A stretch of DNA of 54,077 nt, taken from Prevotella sp. Lineage in GTDB: Bacteria; Bacteroidota; Bacteroidia; Bacteroidales; Bacteroidaceae. The stretch is from NCBI GenBank assembly GCA_017619445.1, contig JAFZSI010000073.1, forward strand, positions 1-54,077, read 5' to 3'. The notes under the pieces are model-generated. The model saw only the letters and a list, made by a program, of their open reading frames with translations. It did not search any database and had not been told where the DNA came from. Both the position numbers and the translations under genes were made by a program. This document shows positions 38,747 through 47,786 of this stretch, piece by piece. The first letter of the stretch is position 1. Each line of letters starts with the position of its first letter.

Positions 38747-41401
38747 TTATTTGTTGCCGTTGACGATGTTCTTCAGGGCTGAGCCGAAGATGATGTATTG
38801 GGTGTTGCCGGCAATGGTGCCCTCGTTCTGTCCCCAAAGGAAGGGCCAGTCGTCGAAGTTCTCAAAGTGGTCGGGTTTGCGGAACAGCAGACCTGGTGCC
38901 ACGTTGCCTGGGATGAACGAGAAGTCGGCGCGGTTGTTGCCGTAGAACACCTGCTTGGGGCGTGTCGCTCCCACCACGGCCACGAACGAGTAGTTGTGGT
39001 AGGGGTGACAGCCGTAGAGCCAGTTTGCCACACGATACACCTCGTCTTTCTTCACGATTTCGGGGAAATACAGGTGGGCAAAGCAAACGGTGGTGCCGAA
39101 GTTGAGCACGGCGTTGGCACCGGCCCAGTTGCCCAGTCCGATGGGCACTCCGTAGGGATTATTCGTGTCGAAGGCCTTGATGAACTCGTTGTAGCGCTCC
39201 ACGTAGGGTTTCAGTTTCTTTTTGTAGGCCTCGTCCATGTAGGGCACGGCGTCGAGTGCCGTCTGCATGTTGTTGGCCACATTGCGGTCGAGTTCTTCCC
39301 AAATCTGTTTCATGAAGTGGTCGAGATACTGCTTTTCGTGTGTGGCGGCATAGAGTTGCAGGTTGGTGGCCATGTTGCCCAACTGGCTTTTCGGTGCTTG
39401 TTGTTTGCGTTTCGCGTCTTTTTGTTTGTTGGCTTGTTCGTTGAACGATTCGAAGTCGGTAACGCTGTCGAGCCAACTGAAGTCAAATTCGCCCTCAACC
39501 ACTCGTCCGGCACGTTGCTCCATAATCTCTGAAGCCTCTTTCATCAGTCGTTTCGACTGAGTGAGGGCACGTTCTGCCAACGCGTCGTTGTAGCCCTTCA
39601 GAGCACGGCTGGCTGCCGCGAACATGGTGGCAGCACGGAAGTCGAGATGGGGATTGCGGGTGGTGAAAGCCCACATGTCGTCTGGTGTTCCGCTGCGTTT
39701 GCCGTCGGCAGAAACCTCGTAGGGTTTCAGGCTGGGGTCGTAGTGCAAACCGTCGGTAATGCTTGCCGCGTCGCCCAGATGGTGGTAGTTGTCGAGTATT
39801 GAGTTAGAGAGCGTTGAAGCCATGTGGCCAATCTGCTCTGCCTGAGCCACCAGGTTGAGCGTACCGTGCTCGATGAACTGAAGCACGTCGGGCACTCCGT
39901 CGGGGCGGTGCAAATCCACGTAGCGTTGCTGCTGGCTGACGAACGTCTCATCGCGTTGCGGCTTGAACAGTTCCCAAGTGCGGATAAAATTCTGCACCAC
40001 GTTGATGTTTGAGCCTGTCTCTATGTCAAAGTCGCCCGCATCGAAGAATCCTCCCACGTTGAGCCCGGGAATCAGTTCCAAGGGCTTGTACTTCGTGTCG
40101 GTTTCTTTTCCTTGGCGGTGCAGGTCGAAGTGGTCGCTCTCGGGAGCCTGCAAATAGCCCTCCTTGAACGGCTCGCCGTGCCAAGTGCGGTAACCCTCGT
40201 TCACGTACATGTGGTTCATGTGTATGGGTACCCACACGTCGGTTGTAGCGTCGGTTATCTTGTCATACACGTGCTCGTCAATCAGGAAGTCGTTGGTGCG
40301 GAATTTGCCGTAGCGGATGAAATAAACGCCGGGTTCCTTCACTTCCGAGAAATCGAATTTCACATAATTGTACTTAAAGTAGTTTCCCCAGGGCTTCAGC
40401 GCGGCCTGATAGACTTCATTCTCTGTGCCGTCGGGGTTGATGCGCACCAGCGCGGCTTGCTCCAACACTTTGTCGGTCTTATCCAGTTCAATCACAGCCA
40501 CCTTCGGCTGCTCGGGAATGTAGCCAATCTGAGAGAAACCGATGTTGGGTTCCCTAACCCAGTTGGGCAGGGCGTTGGGTTCAACCGTCCAAGTCACCAC
40601 CTTGCCCGTCTTTCCCTTTGGCAACACGCTGCGCAGCACAAACCAGCCGTTCTGTGCCAATATGCGCCCATCATAGAGCCGCAGTTCTGCATCGTCGCAC
40701 GAAACGCGCACCATGCGACTCGGGTCGTCGGTGGCCAAAATGATGTCGTGGCCTTTCTCTAAGGGCAGGGGGTCGATGAATCGGCCTGTACCTCTGTCAT
40801 CATACGTTTTGAAACCTTTAAACTGGCGCGGCTTCTCGCTGTTGGGGCGCGTAATGGTCTGGCTGGTTGCATAGCGCGGCAATCGTCCTAAACGTCCGTC
40901 CATCGTGAATGTCTTCAGCCAGTATTGCGAGGGCAGGAACTCAATGTTCAGTCCTGCCTCACCAGCCAAGGCGTCGGGTACGGGCTTGTCCAACCACACC
41001 GCAACCTCCACGGCTTTTCCTTTGGCGGTTACCACCACGCGGCTATCAAAGTCGTAGTCGTCGTAGCGCAACCCCACTTCGATGCTGCCTTTCTCGCGGT
41101 CAACGGTTCTTGATGTCATCTTTGGCACAAGGTCCCATTGCTCGGGCGTGTTGTTCAGTCGTATGGCTCCGCCCTGTACCGTGCGCACACCATGATGGAC
41201 AATCTCGATGCCCGAGTTCTTCTCGTCGTTGAAACCACCGTTGAAACTGTTGCTGAACACCAGCACGTTCACTCCCTGACGCTCGAAATACTCGCGGTCG
41301 TTCAAACGCAGGTCCTGTGCCCAGCACACAACAGCAGAAGCCAGCCACAACAATGTTGCAACCGTCAGTCTGGTTCTCGTTTTAATCTCCATGTTCTTCA
41401 T
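38747..41401 (-). CDS. Secreted GH9 glycoside hydrolase
   Basis: An 884-residue protein with signal peptide (hydrophobic 11-28). It has an N-terminal beta region (about 30-285), an Ig-like CelD-type domain starting near Gly-Tyr-Ile-Pro (293-380), and a GH9 (alpha/alpha)6 barrel. The GH9 signature Phe-Phe-Asp454-Ala-Gly-Asp457 is intact, as are the His-Pro-Tyr-His-Asn-Tyr-Ser and Gly-Asn-Val-Ala-Pro-Gly segments, and the acidic Asn-Glu in Trp-Gly-Gln-Asn-Glu-Gly-Thr-Ile near residue 865 is the likely proton donor. A beta-glucan or glucomannan-type substrate is probable. It lies between the barrel gene and DUF4380. Confidence 0.85.
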   Translation of the reverse strand: MKNMEIKTRTRLTVATLLWLASAVVCWAQDLRLNDREYFERQGVNVLVFSNSFNGGFNDEKNSGIEIVHHGVRTVQGGAIRLNNTPEQWDLVPKMTSRTVDREKGSIEVGLRYDDYDFDSRVVVTAKGKAVEVAVWLDKPVPDALAGEAGLNIEFLPSQYWLKTFTMDGRLGRLPRYATSQTITRPNSEKPRQFKGFKTYDDRGTGRFIDPLPLEKGHDIILATDDPSRMVRVSCDDAELRLYDGRILAQNGWFVLRSVLPKGKTGKVVTWTVEPNALPNWVREPNIGFSQIGYIPEQPKVAVIELDKTDKVLEQAALVRINPDGTENEVYQAALKPWGNYFKYNYVKFDFSEVKEPGVYFIRYGKFRTNDFLIDEHVYDKITDATTDVWVPIHMNHMYVNEGYRTWHGEPFKEGYLQAPESDHFDLHRQGKETDTKYKPLELIPGLNVGGFFDAGDFDIETGSNINVVQNFIRTWELFKPQRDETFVSQQQRYVDLHRPDGVPDVLQFIEHGTLNLVAQAEQIGHMASTLSNSILDNYHHLGDAASITDGLHYDPSLKPYEVSADGKRSGTPDDMWAFTTRNPHLDFRAATMFAAASRALKGYNDALAERALTQSKRLMKEASEIMEQRAGRVVEGEFDFSWLDSVTDFESFNEQANKQKDAKRKQQAPKSQLGNMATNLQLYAATHEKQYLDHFMKQIWEELDRNVANNMQTALDAVPYMDEAYKKKLKPYVERYNEFIKAFDTNNPYGVPIGLGNWAGANAVLNFGTTVCFAHLYFPEIVKKDEVYRVANWLYGCHPYHNYSFVAVVGATRPKQVFYGNNRADFSFIPGNVAPGLLFRKPDHFENFDDWPFLWGQNEGTIAGNTQYIIFGSALKNIVNGNK

Positions 41402-41482
41402 TTTCCTTTGTCTATGTGTTTAGTTTTTGTGTGTATTCTTTTGTGTTTGTGTGTTTTTCCTTCAAGTTCTCCTCTCTCCTCT

Positions 41483-41550
41483 CTCACACAGAGGTGTAGA
41501 GTTTTCAGAGTTTCAGTTTGTTCTCCTTAACCTCCGTTCCTCTGTGTGAG
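41483..41550. repeat. CTCACACAGAGG hairpin repeat
   Basis: CTCACACAGAGG at 41483-41494 faces CCTCTGTGTGAG at 41539-41550, a perfect 12-bp inverted pair with a loop of 44 nt. It occupies the spacer between GH9 and the DUF4380 gene. Confidence 0.85.
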
Positions 41551-41569
41551 GTTTCTTTACTCTCAATTC

Positions 41570-42553
41570 TCAATTCCCCATCTCCTTCACTTTCTCCATC
41601 AGCCATTTCCGCTTGCCTTGTGGAGCCTTTTCTGCATCTTCACCATTTGCCACTTGCCATTCCACGCACCAGTCTATGCGCTCGCCAGGCTGTAGCTGTA
41701 CATACGCTCCCTGACATTCCAGTTCTATGTACGACTTGCCGCGGTTTACATACACCTGCACTTCGGCTTCGCCTGGCGCGGGCTGTCCGTCGCTGAGGTC
41801 TGTGAAATGGCGCACCAACAGCAGTTTCCCGTCATACCATGCTAACCAACCCTTTGCGTCGGCATTCATTTTGCGGTTTGCCTGAGCCTCATCGCTTTCG
41901 TACCATTGCGCTCCTTCGCTCTCTTCATAAGTAAGGGCACTTGCCAAACGCTCACCATTGGGACCAGCCGTCCACAATGTTTCTGTCGGAGCATCGAAGA
42001 ACACCGTGCCGCCGTTCAGCACACGTGTGATTTCCCACGGAGCCACGCGCCGCGCTTCCTTGCCTTCGTTCACGATGGAATAGGTTATCAGGAACTTCTC
42101 GTTGCCTTTTGCCACAAACCGCTTCTCAACACGCAGGCCAAACCGTTCGGCCACCTTGCCGCGCAATTGAAGCGACGAGTCGCTTTGCTCTGTAATCTCA
42201 TAGGCGGCCTTGTCGAACTCCTGCACGGGCGGCCAGTTCCATTCGCTCTGCGGACTTGTCCAGAAGGTGCTGCCAAACGACTCGGGCCAACGCAACTGAG
42301 AAATGGCTTCTGTGCCATCATGCTTGAGCGACACGATGCGTGCGCCAAAAGCTGTATCTATGGTCATTGTGGCATCTCCCGACCGCAACACACGCCAGCC
42401 GGTGCTGTCGCGAGGTTGTTGCTGAGGCGCTCTTGGGAACGACATAGGAGGAAAACCATTATTCTGGGCATCACACAATGTCCATAACGATAATAACGAC
42501 ACGCACAAAACCATGCATCTGCGCATCTCACCACGAAAGTTTAGCATAAGCAA
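41570..42553 (-). CDS. DUF4380 exported protein
   Basis: A protein of up to 327 residues (the frame starts at 42553; a start at Met-Arg-Arg at 42526 gives 318) with a signal peptide (about 10-29). Seen: Ala-Arg-Ile-Val-Ser-Leu-Lys, Gly-Ser-Thr-Phe-Trp-Thr-Ser-Pro-Gln-Ser-Glu-Trp-Asn-Trp-Pro-Pro, and a C-terminal Gln-Leu-Gln-Pro-Gly-Glu segment typical of DUF4380, which has a galactose-mutarotase-like sandwich. Exact role unknown; the neighbouring GH9 and barrel genes suggest carbohydrate handling. Confidence 0.85.
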   Translation of the reverse strand: MLMLNFRGEMRRCMVLCVSLLSLWTLCDAQNNGFPPMSFPRAPQQQPRDSTGWRVLRSGDATMTIDTAFGARIVSLKHDGTEAISQLRWPESFGSTFWTSPQSEWNWPPVQEFDKAAYEITEQSDSSLQLRGKVAERFGLRVEKRFVAKGNEKFLITYSIVNEGKEARRVAPWEITRVLNGGTVFFDAPTETLWTAGPNGERLASALTYEESEGAQWYESDEAQANRKMNADAKGWLAWYDGKLLLVRHFTDLSDGQPAPGEAEVQVYVNRGKSYIELECQGAYVQLQPGERIDWCVEWQVANGEDAEKAPQGKRKWLMEKVKEMGN

Positions 42554-42670
42554 TAGTATTACTTTATCTGTTTAAACAATGCAAATATAATTATATTTGT
42601 TGGTTTTGACGCGCTATTTATATGAAAGTTAAACATTCGTGTGGCTTTCTTATATAATATTAACAGTTTG

Positions 42671-42780
42671 ATAATTGACAATTTAACAATTTACAATTTA
42701 CAATTTATTTTGGCATTTAATAATTTCACCCTTACTCCTTTACCTCCTCTACTCCTTTTCTCCTTTTCTCCTCCCTCAAA
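42671..42780. repeat. AATTTACAATTTAC and CTCCTTTTCTCC short repeats
   Basis: AT-rich AATTTACAATTTACAATTT words followed by pyrimidine-rich ACTCC/TTTCTCC words, upstream of the phosphatase promoter. Both types recur elsewhere; the AT words also appear inside the patatin gene at 46594-46626. Confidence 0.75.
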
Positions 42781-42795
42781 AAAACTTCCATTTTG

Positions 42796-42827
42796 TTTGC
42801 AAATTTCAAAAGGATAGACTATCTTTG
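42796..42827 (+). promoter_or_regulatory. Promoter of the histidine phosphatase gene
   Basis: TTTG at 42796-42799, 20 bp, TATCTTTG at 42820-42827. Leader of about 25 nt. Confidence 0.85.
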
Positions 42828-42858
42828 CAATTGAAAAAGTTTAAACACATTCTTTTCC

Positions 42859-44139
42859 ATGAAAAAAATCCTAACTATCATGTTCTTGCTGCCTCTTGCC
42901 ATGATGGCATGGGCACAGGGTGTCTCCGCGTTCGACCAACTTCAGGCGGAACCCAAGAAATCATACGGTACAGACTATCCGTATCAGTTATCTACAGAAG
43001 CGCTGACAAAGGCTCCCCGTGGCTACAAGCCTTTCTACATCAGCCACTATGGCCGTCACGGCTCGCGCTACTACTGGAACAGTATGCTCTACAACGAGCT
43101 TTCCAACCTGTTATCTACAGCCCACGAGAAGAAGCAGCTCACCGCCGAGGGCGAGGCATTCTACGAGAAGTTTATGGCCGCCAAGGATGAACTCACCACG
43201 GGTGTGAGCGAACTGAGCGAACTGGGCTGGCAACAGCATCAGCGCATCGCGCGTACTATGTACAACGCTTTCCCCAAGGTATTTAAGAAGGGCGGCAATG
43301 TGCTCGCCATCTCCTCGCTTTCCGGCCGTTGTGTGCTCAGTATGTCCGCATTTTGTCAGGAATTGGTGCAATGCAATCCCAAGATAGAAATCCGTGAACA
43401 ATCCTCGCGCTTTACGCTCGATGGCGTGGTGCCTACCGACCGCCAGAACCCTGTGAAGCACAAATTCCCCAAATCTAAGCCTCGGTTCGAGAACAATCGC
43501 GCCAACTTCAATTTCACCGACTCGTTGGGCGAGATGGCCGTGCGCCGCGTGTTTACCAGCACCGAGGGACTGCCTGGCAACTTGCACCACATCGGCAGCA
43601 ACCTCATCAACCTCTACACCTCGCTGTCCAGCATAGGCCACGAGGGCATGATGGGCAACATCATCACCGACGAGGAAATCGTGAAGCGCTGGGAAAGTTC
43701 CAACCTGGGCTCCTATGCCTGGGTGTTTGAGCCCCGCTACGACATGATTCCCATTCTTCAGGACATCATCAAAAAAGCAGATGCCGCAATCAATGGCAGC
43801 AGCGACCGAATTGCAGACTTGCGCTTCGGTCACGACACCTGCATAGGCCCGCTCACCGTGCTGATGGGCATCAATGGTGCTGACACCGACCCCGAAGACC
43901 CCTACGAGGTGAAGAATATCTATCAGAACTGGCAGACCGGCAAGGCCTCAAACATACAACTCGTGTTCTACCGAGGCAAGAAGGGGGCTGACGACATACT
44001 GGTGAAATTGTTGCTCAATGGCCGCGAAGCATCGTTGCCCGTGCCCACCCAGCAGTTCCCCTACTACAAGTGGTCGGACTTCAAACAGTTCTACACCGCC
44101 CGTTGCAACAGCGTGAAAGATGAAGGTGCTGGTGAATAA
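42859..44139 (+). CDS. Histidine-type phosphatase (MINPP/phytase-like)
   Basis: A 426-residue secreted enzyme (signal peptide 1-19) of the branch-2 histidine phosphatases. The catalytic His67 is in Tyr-Gly-Arg66-His-Gly-Ser-Arg70, and the His325-Asp326 proton-donor pair is in Phe-Gly-His-Asp-Thr. Length and spacing fit the multiple inositol-polyphosphate phosphatases (MINPP) known from gut Bacteroidetes, which hydrolyse phytate. The family is well characterised, but the exact substrate here is inferred. Strong promoter upstream; no partner genes in the immediate neighbourhood. Confidence 0.9.
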   Translation: MKKILTIMFLLPLAMMAWAQGVSAFDQLQAEPKKSYGTDYPYQLSTEALTKAPRGYKPFYISHYGRHGSRYYWNSMLYNELSNLLSTAHEKKQLTAEGEAFYEKFMAAKDELTTGVSELSELGWQQHQRIARTMYNAFPKVFKKGGNVLAISSLSGRCVLSMSAFCQELVQCNPKIEIREQSSRFTLDGVVPTDRQNPVKHKFPKSKPRFENNRANFNFTDSLGEMAVRRVFTSTEGLPGNLHHIGSNLINLYTSLSSIGHEGMMGNIITDEEIVKRWESSNLGSYAWVFEPRYDMIPILQDIIKKADAAINGSSDRIADLRFGHDTCIGPLTVLMGINGADTDPEDPYEVKNIYQNWQTGKASNIQLVFYRGKKGADDILVKLLLNGREASLPVPTQQFPYYKWSDFKQFYTARCNSVKDEGAGE

Positions 44140-44144
44140 ATTGA

Positions 44145-44172
44145 AACGAGTTGTTGAACGTCAGTGAAAAAT
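44145..44172. repeat. Dispersed 28-nt repeat, copy 2
   Basis: A diverged copy of the element at 16051 (ACGAGTTGTTGAACGTCAG core), directly after the phosphatase stop. Confidence 0.65.
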
Positions 44173-44257
44173 CAGTGCTGACTTGATATAGATTTGTTTT
44201 TTGCGTGTTTTTGAAAGATTTCCGCGATGGTTTATGGCGTTTGTACGAATAACTCTA

Positions 44258-44265
44258 TAACTTTG
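44258..44265 (+). promoter_or_regulatory. -7 box of the small OMP gene
   Basis: TAACTTTG, 64 bp upstream of the ATG at 44330. The nearest TTTG is only 14 bp upstream, so the -33 box is unclear. Confidence 0.5.
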
Positions 44266-44329
44266 CAGCCAGATTCATGAAGGATATAAACTCATGCATA
44301 AATATTTAGTAAAGTAATCAAGAAAGAAA

Positions 44330-44941
44330 ATGAAAAAGATTTTGATGATTGCTGTCATGATGGCAGCCACGCTTACAGCAAGCGCACAGATGGAGCCTGG
44401 CACATTCTCTATGATGCCTAAAGTTGGTTTTAATGCTTCGGATATCACAGGCGGCAAAAACGTGTTGGATAACAGAAACGGTATTGTGGCCGGTTTCGAT
44501 TTTGAATACAAGACTTCTGACTGGTTCGGCATAAGCTTCGGTGCAAACTACTCCCAGCAGGGTTGGAAATACAAGCAGGGCGGCGAAAAGCAGGAGAACG
44601 ATTACATCAACGTTCCCGTCATGGCCAAGTTCTATGTTTGGAAAGGTCTGTCGGTCAACACAGGTATTCAGGCCGGCTTCCTTACCAAGACTAAGGGCGC
44701 TTTTGAGAAAGAAGACCTCAGAAAATTCGACCTGTCGATTCCCTTCGGCATCTCTTATGAGTTTCCTTTCGGTCTGAACATCGACGTTCGCTTTGTTGAG
44801 GGTGCCACAGACGTGGTGAAGAACGAACCCCGCTGGATGATAAACGAGGCTCCGAAATGGCTCACTGACTGGCAGGGCTACGAGGAGAAAAACAAAAACC
44901 GAGTGCTCGAAATCACCCTCGGCTATAAGTTCCCACTTTAA
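44330..44941 (+). CDS. Small outer-membrane beta-barrel protein
   Basis: A 203-residue protein with signal peptide (1-20) and about eight alternating strands (Gly-Ile-Val-Ala-Gly-Phe-Asp-Phe; Phe-Gly-Ile-Ser-Phe-Gly-Ala-Asn-Tyr; Tyr-Ile-Asn-Val-Pro-Val-Met-Ala-Lys-Phe). It ends with Gly-Tyr-Lys-Phe-Pro-Leu, the usual barrel-end pattern. It matches the outer-membrane protein beta-barrel (porin-like) families of Bacteroidetes. Its specific cargo is not visible. Confidence 0.85.
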   Translation: MKKILMIAVMMAATLTASAQMEPGTFSMMPKVGFNASDITGGKNVLDNRNGIVAGFDFEYKTSDWFGISFGANYSQQGWKYKQGGEKQENDYINVPVMAKFYVWKGLSVNTGIQAGFLTKTKGAFEKEDLRKFDLSIPFGISYEFPFGLNIDVRFVEGATDVVKNEPRWMINEAPKWLTDWQGYEEKNKNRVLEITLGYKFPL

Positions 44942-44959
44942 TCACCAGCCTGAATTGTT

Positions 44960-45130
44960 CATGGAGTTATCGGGAGTTAACTGAAGTTATTGCGGTCTGC
45001 GACCGCTTCGGGAGTTAACGGACAATACTCTTGCTAATGTCCGCTAACTCCTGTTAACTCCCAATGAATTCGCAGACGTGTTGTTGAGCGATAGCGAAAA
45101 ATTCATTTAACTCCCGCTAACTCCCGTGAA
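44960..45130. repeat. GGAGTTATCGG repeat with triloop hairpin, locus 2
   Basis: GGAGTTATCGG/GGAGTTAACxG words flank the perfect hairpin GCGGTC-TGC-GACCGC (44992-45006). The 28-nt dispersed repeat (45075-45103) lies inside it. Confidence 0.8.
45075..45103. repeat. Dispersed 28-nt repeat, copy 3
   Basis: GACGTGTTGTTGAGCG followed by ATAGCGAAAAATT; the first 16 nt match copy 1 exactly. Confidence 0.75.
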
Positions 45131-45166
45131 TAATATAAGCCAAGCATTTCTATCCATATCTATATG

Positions 45167-45200
45167 CTGATGTCCCGAACGCTCGGGACATCAGTTTTTT
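45167..45200 (+). terminator. Rho-independent terminator
   Basis: CTGATGTCCCGA and TCGGGACATCAG are exact complements around an ACGC loop, followed by six T residues. It terminates the small OMP transcript and blocks readthrough into the convergent patatin gene. Confidence 0.95.
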
Positions 45201-45205
45201 ATGTT

Positions 45206-45300
45206 GCCATTAACACCCATCACCTAACACCAATCACCTAACACCCATCACCCAACACCCAACACCTATCACCCATCACCCATCACCCATCACCCAACTC
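45206..45300. repeat. CACCCATCACCCAAC short repeat
   Basis: Low-complexity ACACCxATCACCxA words fill the spacer up to the patatin stop codon at 45301. Confidence 0.8.
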
Positions 45301-47757
45301 TCAGAACTCAAATCCCAGGTTGGCGTAATAGCACACATTTTTTGTGATGTTGCTGTAGCCGATGGAAGCACCTAAGGGGCCGAACATCGTGTTGATGTAA
45401 TAGCCAAGCGAACCGCCAATCATGGTCTGATGCTTCATCAGCTCTTTCAACGAGGGAGCGTCCTGAGCCACCGAAACGCGCAGCAGAATGACGCTGTTCT
45501 TCGTTGCATTTAACTGCACTTGCATTTGCGCGGCAGCCACTTTTTCCCACATCTCCTCGATGAACCCCAGTCCGGCAAAAGGCATCTGTTGCTCTAAGTA
45601 ATGTGAGAAGAACGGGCCTCCGATGAAATTGTTGAGCATAGCTGGCACATACGAGCCGAAGATGAAACGCCCGTAAAGCATAGGCTGCACCGAGAGCTTG
45701 CGCGAAAGCGGGAACGACGTGCGCCACATGGCACTATACTCGCGCATACCTATTTCGCCCTTCAGCTTGTAGAAATTGTCGGTCAGGTATGCAAACTTTG
45801 CCATAAATCTGGTGCCACGGGTGGGGAAGTACCAGGTGTTTTCGCTATTGTAATCCATCTGCGCATGGTAGGTGTAGTAGTGCTCGTTGTCGGGAATATT
45901 CATCCAATGTTCCGGGTGGTAGTTAACGAGCAGGTTGTTGAAATGGTAGTAATCCCAGCTGGCCCCGATGTTAAAGTTGAAGTTGCGGAAGTTAAAGTTA
46001 AACAACTGGAAATCAGCCGTGTGCTGATTGTAGGTTAAACTATAGGTTTTTACACCACTCTCGTAGAGATTCAGGTCGCTGTGACGAAACACATACGACA
46101 GCGAGGGGCGCAAATAGCTCCACGGATGCAGCGCCAGGCTTGCCCCGGCCTTGATGCGCTGACCTAAGCGCACCGTTATGTCGGCATGCATGGGAATCTT
46201 GGTGTTCAGACGTATGTCGGTGTTGGCCTGCAAAGCCACCATCTCCTCGTTGTCAAAACGCAAGCCCACATTCACCTGACTATTTTGCTTGGTGCCGCCC
46301 ACAAAGGTGACGATGGCATCTTTGCTGTTGCCCGTTGAGTCGGTGGCGAAGGTGTAGCTGGCATCTTTGTAGAACAAGTCCGTGCGGATGGAGGTGGCTA
46401 CCCGGTCGGCTCGTTCCGTGTCTATGCTGTCGCCGGGATTCAGTTTGTATCTCGAGCGCAGGAACAGCGCGTCCATCTTGGTCATGTTCTCATACTGCAC
46501 CTCCTTAATGCTGTAGCGTTTCGATAAGGCAGAAATCTGTGATTTTTGGGTGTTGAGGATTGAGGTTTGAGGATTGAGGTTTGAGGATTGAGAAATTGTA
46601 AATTGTAAATTGTCAAATTGTAAATTTCCTCTCTCCTCTGCAATCCGTTTGCCCAATGCCTGCAGCTCTTCCCAATGGGTCATGGCTGCTTCCTCGCCTC
46701 GGCGTATAAGCGTGTCAATAGCAGCCTTGTTGAAGCTGGCAGCACTATAGCCGTGAGTATCCACCATGATGGGAATGTCGGTCATCTTCACGTTCTCCTC
46801 AAATTTGTTTTTGGTGTTGGCGTCAACAATCTGCAGAAGAATGCTCGTGGTGGAATTCAGTTCGCTGGCCGGGCGTAGCTTTTCCTGCACAGATACGCCG
46901 ATAACGATGTCGGCCCCCATGTCTTTCGCCACATCAACAGGGAAATTGTTCTTCAGTCCACCGTCCAACAGCACGATGTTGCCCTTTCTCACAGGCGAAA
47001 AGGCTCCCGGGATGGCCATACTGGCGCGCATGGCCTGTGCCAACACACCACTATGGAACACATATTCCGAGTTATCCACAATGTTCGTGGCCACGCAAGC
47101 AAAGGGGATGGGCAGCTGGTTGAAGTCGATGGAGTCGGTGTAGGGCATGGTGAGCTTCTGAAACAGGTCGCTCACGTTCTTGCCCGCAATAAATCCGCCG
47201 CCCTGTCTTATCGGCAGATTGGCAGGGGCGTAGATGCTCTGTTCCTGTTCGCCCTCGTTGTCTTCAGCAGCCCGAAGCTGTCTGCGCAGCCTGTTGCCGT
47301 GTTTATTGCCCAAGATGAAACTCCTTCTGAAAGCATAAGTGTTAGCCCGTTTGCGCTCGCGCAGACTCTGGTGGCTCAGGTCCTCGCGGTCAGAGAGCAC
47401 AAAGCTCCAGTCTTGCTTCCTCACAATGGAGTCGAGCGTCTGCGCATCGTTGCCGCAAGCATACAGACCGCCCACAATGCTGCCCATGCTCGTGCCGGCA
47501 ATAATGTCGATGGGAATACCCGCGCGCTCAATTACTTTCAGCGCACCGATATGGGCAACACCCTTGGCACCGCCGCCGCTGAGCACCACGGCCACCCGTT
47601 TTCTGGCAGCTTTCACCGTCAGACTGTCTCCCTTGCACTCAACGCCTTGCGCTGTCCCGTTTTCCTCGTTCTTGTCCTGTGCCGTTGCCGTCAGCAAACC
47701 GCAGCACAGAGCCAGCACCATCAATAATCTATTCATCTTGTTATGTTTTTCTTTCAT
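45301..47757 (-). CDS. Patatin-like phospholipase with surface-antigen barrel
   Basis: An 818-residue exported protein: signal peptide (about 8-26), patatin domain with oxyanion loop Ser-Gly-Gly-Gly-Ala-Lys-Gly, nucleophile in Gly-Thr-Ser-Met-Gly, and Asp in Leu-Asp-Gly-Gly-Leu, then a POTRA-like segment and a C-terminal Omp85/surface-antigen-type barrel. It should be an outer-membrane lipase with a self-made pore, like other Bacteroidetes patatin-barrel proteins. Between the two parts lies Asn-Leu-Gln-Phe-Asp-Asn-Leu-Gln-Phe ... Asn-Leu-Asn-Pro-Gln, encoded by intergenic-type repeat. The frame opens ten codons upstream, but the -7 box (47784-47777) comes first, so the ATG at 47757 or 47736 is the start. 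Confidence 0.88.
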   Translation of the reverse strand: MKEKHNKMNRLLMVLALCCGLLTATAQDKNEENGTAQGVECKGDSLTVKAARKRVAVVLSGGGAKGVAHIGALKVIERAGIPIDIIAGTSMGSIVGGLYACGNDAQTLDSIVRKQDWSFVLSDREDLSHQSLRERKRANTYAFRRSFILGNKHGNRLRRQLRAAEDNEGEQEQSIYAPANLPIRQGGGFIAGKNVSDLFQKLTMPYTDSIDFNQLPIPFACVATNIVDNSEYVFHSGVLAQAMRASMAIPGAFSPVRKGNIVLLDGGLKNNFPVDVAKDMGADIVIGVSVQEKLRPASELNSTTSILLQIVDANTKNKFEENVKMTDIPIMVDTHGYSAASFNKAAIDTLIRRGEEAAMTHWEELQALGKRIAEERGNLQFDNLQFTISQSSNLNPQTSILNTQKSQISALSKRYSIKEVQYENMTKMDALFLRSRYKLNPGDSIDTERADRVATSIRTDLFYKDASYTFATDSTGNSKDAIVTFVGGTKQNSQVNVGLRFDNEEMVALQANTDIRLNTKIPMHADITVRLGQRIKAGASLALHPWSYLRPSLSYVFRHSDLNLYESGVKTYSLTYNQHTADFQLFNFNFRNFNFNIGASWDYYHFNNLLVNYHPEHWMNIPDNEHYYTYHAQMDYNSENTWYFPTRGTRFMAKFAYLTDNFYKLKGEIGMREYSAMWRTSFPLSRKLSVQPMLYGRFIFGSYVPAMLNNFIGGPFFSHYLEQQMPFAGLGFIEEMWEKVAAAQMQVQLNATKNSVILLRVSVAQDAPSLKELMKHQTMIGGSLGYYINTMFGPLGASIGYSNITKNVCYYANLGFEF
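46552..46628. repeat. Intergenic-type repeat inside the patatin gene
   Basis: GAGGATTGAGGTTTGAGG words followed by AAATTGTAAATTGTAAATTG words; both occur elsewhere between genes (16038-16110, 42671-42706). The insertion is in frame. Confidence 0.85.
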
Positions 47758-47776
47758 CTTGTTCGGTTTTATGTCG

Positions 47777-47784
47777 CAAAGATA
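47777..47784 (-). promoter_or_regulatory. -7 box of the patatin gene
   Basis: Minus-strand TATCTTTG, 20 nt upstream of the ATG at 47757. Confidence 0.65.
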
Positions 47785-47786
47785 CA

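Noticed and set aside
43111-43833. Minus-strand open frame of 240 codons
   Set aside because: Antisense shadow of the histidine phosphatase.
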